From contig NZ_JBDWLT010000010.1 in NCBI RefSeq assembly GCF_039973015.1, forward strand, positions 496,001-560,000: a stretch of DNA of 64,000 nucleotides, read 5' to 3'. This stretch comes from Parvibaculum sp039973015 (GTDB taxonomy: Bacteria; Pseudomonadota; Alphaproteobacteria; Parvibaculales; Parvibaculaceae). Under the pieces are notes generated by a model that was not told where the DNA came from, did not search any database, and saw nothing but the letters and a program-made list of their open reading frames with translations. Positions 61,385 to 64,000 of the stretch are shown here, one piece after another (the stretch's first letter is position 1; each line of letters begins with the position of its first letter). A program made the position numbers and the translations under genes.

Positions 61385-61764
61385 GCAAAACTGTTCCGGC
61401 TCAAAATGGGGCGCGAAAGTACCCGGAAAGAGAAGGGGGGGCAGGCGACGGGCCAGGCTCCGGTGAGGAAAGTCTCCAAGACGTCTTAACCCGGAATTAA
61501 CGCTACTCTAAATCTTTCTCGACCGCATATTCCATGCCCAAATAAAACTATTCAGGAAATGTCGTTTAGGAACAATAGTTATTTTATCTATACATATACA
61601 ATATTGAATGTGTGAATAAGAAGAAGCGAAATTCTAGAGTATTCGTTAGCAATTAAGTAAGGGTGCCCGGCTAATCTTGCCTCCAGTCCGAAAGGGCGCC
61701 CGGCGGCCTTGATGTCCGTCAGGTTAGGTGCTGTCGACAGTCAATGAATTGAAGGAGGCTTATT
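61385..61764. other. AT-rich intergenic region upstream of the Flp pilin gene
   Basis: 380 bp with no gene. It carries a perfect CtrA-type box (61486-61500) and, from about 61500 to 61670, an AT-rich stretch unlike its surroundings. A purine-rich GTGAGGAAAGTCTCC near 61463 has no clear role. The pilin promoter is expected here. Confidence 0.6.
61486..61500. promoter_or_regulatory. CtrA-type box upstream of the Flp pilin
   Basis: TTAA-CCCGGAA-TTAA, a perfect TTAA-N7-TTAA element, 265 bp upstream of the pilin ATG at the edge of the AT-rich region. In Caulobacter, pilA is CtrA-dependent. Confidence 0.65.
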
Positions 61765-61929
61765 ATGGGCCAGTTTCTGAAGTCGTTTGCGAAGAACGAA
61801 TCCGGCGCGACCGCCATCGAGTATGGCCTGATCGCTGCCGGCATCGCGGTTGTTATCCTCGCGGCCGTTGGTACGGTGGGCGACAATCTCGTCGCCAAGT
61901 TCGAAGAAATCGGCACTGCTCTCGAGTAA
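61765..61929 (+). CDS. flp: Flp-family type IVb pilin
   Basis: A 54-aa major pilin, translated directly from the bases. The leader MGQFLKSFAKNESG is cut after G14. The mature protein starts ATAIEYGLIAAGIAVV, giving the Flp signature Glu5-Tyr6, followed by one hydrophobic helix and a short tail ending FEEIGTALE. A strong GAAGGAGG ribosome site precedes the ATG. The prepilin peptidase CpaA is encoded 243 bp downstream. Confidence 0.95.
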   Translation: MGQFLKSFAKNESGATAIEYGLIAAGIAVVILAAVGTVGDNLVAKFEEIGTALE

Positions 61930-61976
61930 TAGCCGCTCTTCATGCCCCGGCCTGTGTGGCCGGGTAAGCTAAGAAA

Positions 61977-62017
61977 TAGCCGTCATGCACGACATAGGTG
62001 TATGGCGGCTTTTTTGT
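61977..62017 (+). terminator. Rho-independent terminator after flp
   Basis: AGCCGTCAT and ATGGCGGCT pair (one G-T) with a long loop and a run of six T. A second GC hairpin (CCCGGCC/GGCCGGG) lies before it near 61945-61965. Confidence 0.72.
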
Positions 62018-62172
62018 TGCCCGAGCCAGCGCTCCGTTGGAAGTAAGTCCAGTTGGCTAATGGACATTTCGGCTCATTTTGAACCCCCATTTACTCCAAA
62101 TTTACGGTCCCGCGGCCACTATCCCATGGCACGAGGAGGCATGGGGCCTCCCCGCGCGGGTCAATCCGGCCC

Positions 62173-62703
62173 ATGGGAAACCGGGCGTCCGCCGTGATGA
62201 GCATGCTCTTTCTCGCCGTCTTTCCGCTCGCCATGATCTTTGGCGGGTTGTGGGATTTGACGACGATGACCATCCCGAACCTGCTGACGGTCGCGTTTGC
62301 ATTGGCGTTCGCGGTGCTTGTGCCCTTCCTGGGGCTGACGTGGCAGGAGGTTGCGCTCCACGTGGCGGCGGGTGTGCTGATGCTGCTTGTGGGAATGGGG
62401 CTCTTTGCTCTCGGCTGGATCGGCGGCGGCGATGCGAAATTCATCGCAGCGACGGCGCTCTGGATCGGGATGAGCGATCTTCTCGCCTACCTCATCCTTG
62501 CATCGATATTCGGCGGCGTCCTCACGCTCCTCATTCTGGTGTTCAGGTCGATGCCGCTACCGCTCTTCATGATGCGCCAGGACTGGATTGCAAGACTTCA
62601 CGACCGCAAGGAAGGCATTCCTTACGGTGTCGCGCTCGCGATAGGCGGGCTGATGGTTTTTCCGCAGACCGTCTGGTTTGCGGCAGCGGCACATGCCGCT
62701 TGA
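62173..62703 (+). CDS. cpaA: Prepilin peptidase CpaA (A24 aspartic protease)
   Basis: A 176-aa polytopic inner-membrane protein of peptidase family A24 that processes Flp pilin and TadE-type pseudopilins. Both catalytic Asp motifs are present: D28 (GGLWDLTTMTIPN) and D87 (GWIGGGDAKF). About five membrane helices. The start may be the ATG at 62197 (MSMLFLAVFPLA); the ribosome site of 62173 is poor. Confidence 0.88.
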   Translation: MGNRASAVMSMLFLAVFPLAMIFGGLWDLTTMTIPNLLTVAFALAFAVLVPFLGLTWQEVALHVAAGVLMLLVGMGLFALGWIGGGDAKFIAATALWIGMSDLLAYLILASIFGGVLTLLILVFRSMPLPLFMMRQDWIARLHDRKEGIPYGVALAIGGLMVFPQTVWFAAAAHAA

Positions 62704-62760
62704 ATTGAATGGAGCGTCTGCGGCCCGAGGCCGGAGATGCGGAAAGAAAGGATCAGGCAA

Positions 62761-63516
62761 GTGAACGCCGCACGCATTGGAGTTCTGGGTATGGCGATCG
62801 TCGCCGCGGGCCTCGCAGCGTTGCTCGCGCGTGGGCTTATGTCGTCCGATACAGAAGAGCCCGTGAAACAAGTTGTCGAAGAGCCAACGGCCGAAGTTCT
62901 CGTCGCGGTCAACAATCTTGATGTCGGTCAGCGCGTCTCATCTTCTGATCTGCGCTGGCAGCGCTGGCCTGAAGCCGCAATGAACCCCGCTTATGTGTCT
63001 CGCGCGCAGAAGCCGACCGCGATTGAGGAGTTTACCGATAGCGTTGCCCGTTCGGCTCTGTTGAGCGGCGAGCCGGTCACGCTCGACAAGCTGGTGACGC
63101 TCACGGGAGCAGGCTTCATGTCGGCTCTGATCGAACCGGGTATGCGCGCCGCGGCAATTAGAATCGAACCGGAAACGAGCGCGGGCGGTTTCATCCTCCC
63201 AAACGATCGGGTGGATGTGATCGACGTGGAGAAAGGCCAGACCATTCTCCGCAACATCCGTGTTCTCGCGATCGACCAGCGTTTCAACGAGAAGGCCGGA
63301 GAGCAGGTTGCAGTTGGCCGTACGGCGACGCTTGAGCTCACGCCGGGGCAGGTCGAGCTTGTTTCTGTCGCGCAGGCGGATAGCACGCTCTCGCTCTCGC
63401 TTCGCAGCATGGGAGATCAGGATCTCGCCGGCACGGAAGAGCAGGTCAGGGAATCGAGCGGATCGGTAGTGAAAATTGTGCGCTACGGCACCACGCAATC
63501 CGTACGTGTGAAGTAG
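62761..63516 (+). CDS. cpaB: Flp pilus assembly protein CpaB
   Basis: A 251-aa CpaB/RcpC-family periplasmic protein. An N-terminal helix (about residues 5-25) anchors it. The SAF/antifreeze-like domain (VLVAVNNLDVGQRVSSSDLRW) and the RcpC domain (RAAAIRIEPETSAGGFILPNDRVDVI) follow. GTG 62761 (VNAARIGVLGMAIVAAG) is the family-like start; an ATG eight codons upstream (62737) is possible. It is followed 14 bp later by cpaC. Confidence 0.88.
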   Translation: MNAARIGVLGMAIVAAGLAALLARGLMSSDTEEPVKQVVEEPTAEVLVAVNNLDVGQRVSSSDLRWQRWPEAAMNPAYVSRAQKPTAIEEFTDSVARSALLSGEPVTLDKLVTLTGAGFMSALIEPGMRAAAIRIEPETSAGGFILPNDRVDVIDVEKGQTILRNIRVLAIDQRFNEKAGEQVAVGRTATLELTPGQVELVSVAQADSTLSLSLRSMGDQDLAGTEEQVRESSGSVVKIVRYGTTQSVRVK

Positions 63517-63530
63517 GCGAGGGACCGGGC

Positions 63531-64000
63531 ATGAACAGGATGTGGAACAAGCTGAAGGCGGTATGCACCGCGCGGGATGGCCGGAGCTTCCGGCATGTCG
63601 CCGCTATCCTCTGCGCAATCTCGCTCGCTTTCGTGCCGCTGGGTGGAAGTTTGCACGCCGGTGATGCGCGGCTCGTCAAGATCGATCAGGGCGGTATGGG
63701 GCAGGCCTCGCGCAGCATTGTGCTCGGCCTAAACAAGGCGGCCATTGTCGAACTGCCCGTGGCGGCGCGCGATGTGCTGGTTTCAAATCCGGCAATTGTC
63801 GATGCGGTGGTGCGCACCAACAAGCGGACTTATCTCATCGGTCTCGCCGTCGGCCAGACCAACGCATTCTTCTTTAATGAAAACAGCCAACAGATCCTCA
63901 ACCTGGAAATTCGGGTCGCGCGTGATCTGAGCGGTCTTCGCGACTCGCTGCGCCAGTATTTTCCCGCCGCCCGGATCGATGTGGAATCGGTAAACGATCA
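63531..64000 (+). CDS. cpaC: Flp pilus secretin CpaC/RcpA (3' end beyond window)
   Basis: The first 156 residues of an outer-membrane secretin (family ~500 aa), open to the window end. A long signal sequence (hydrophobic HVAAILCAISLAFVPLGG) ends near LHAGDAR. The pilus-secretin N domain follows (NKAAIVELPVAARDVLVSNPAIVDAVV; TYLIGLAVGQTNAFFF). The start ATG 63531 has GAGGGACC upstream. It forms the channel for the pilus. Confidence 0.9.
   Translation, partial: MNRMWNKLKAVCTARDGRSFRHVAAILCAISLAFVPLGGSLHAGDARLVKIDQGGMGQASRSIVLGLNKAAIVELPVAARDVLVSNPAIVDAVVRTNKRTYLIGLAVGQTNAFFFNENSQQILNLEIRVARDLSGLRDSLRQYFPAARIDVESVND

Noticed and set aside
61441..61500. Possible RNase P RNA start (GAGGAAAGTC resembles its conserved 5' element)
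   Set aside because: Only a short match; the rest of the conserved core is absent and the following sequence is AT-rich and unstructured.

Overview
This 64 kb window looks like a chromosome segment of an alphaproteobacterium with roughly 60% GC. The evidence is the gene order rnd-lptC-lptA-lptB-rpoN-hpf-ptsN, a DUF1150 gene directly after a small heat-shock gene, an NDUFA9-type gene, a CpaABC/Flp pilus locus, and TTAA-N7-TTAA (CtrA-type) boxes. The mix of fatty-acid catabolism, RND pumps and Tad pili suggests Hyphomicrobiales or a Parvibaculum-like relative. That placement is inference; there is no rRNA gene to settle it. I saw no prophage, insertion sequence or CRISPR array.

Layout. 1-3.6 kb: padR-MFP-RND efflux operon (RND gene cut by the window edge) with a near-perfect 30-bp palindrome at its promoter. 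3.8-12.3 kb: a second MFP-RND pump, followed on the same strand by a FadE-type acyl-CoA dehydrogenase and an acetyl-CoA hydrolase/CoA-transferase. 12.4-16.5 kb: ferric iron ABC importer (fbpB divergent from fbpCA). 16.5-24 kb: heme uptake operon hemP-hmuR-tonB-hmuS-hmuT-hmuU-hmuV with a Fur-like box before hemP. 24.2-26 kb: Fe-superoxide dismutase, divergent from a sigma-32-type small heat-shock gene plus DUF1150. 26-32 kb: ptsN, hpf, rpoN, lptB, lptA, lptC, an RNase D-like gene and tRNA-Leu(CAG). 32.3-41 kb: NDUFA9-like gene, cueR, GST, queG, a TPR gene, an SDR gene, a glycosyltransferase, a truncated heptosyltransferase-like gene, and infC with an apparent ATA start.

41-48.3 kb is the most unusual part. 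It holds a glycerophosphodiesterase, a flavin-dependent (LLM) oxidoreductase, a MarR regulator, a two-motif Fe-S protein fused to an SCP2-like lipid-binding domain, a PhyH dioxygenase, an I78-type lipoprotein and a VOC protein. The MarR promoter and the Fe-S/SCP2 promoter carry nearly the same palindrome (GTGTA-NN-TACAC), so the two are probably one regulon. The Fe-S protein is a visible paralogue of QueG encoded in the same window, but it lacks QueG's catalytic Asp and one cluster Cys.

48.4-56.8 kb is housekeeping: rpmI-rplT, pheST, an alpha/beta hydrolase whose nucleophile is Ala, an enoyl-CoA hydratase, lepA and tRNA-Ser(GGA). 57.2-64 kb is a Flp/Tad pilus locus: two TadE-like minor pilins, a TadG-like vWA protein, a stand-alone secretin N-domain protein, a Crp-like regulator, the Flp pilin, cpaA, cpaB and the start of cpaC. 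Two perfect CtrA-type boxes lie in its promoters, suggesting cell-cycle control of pilus assembly.
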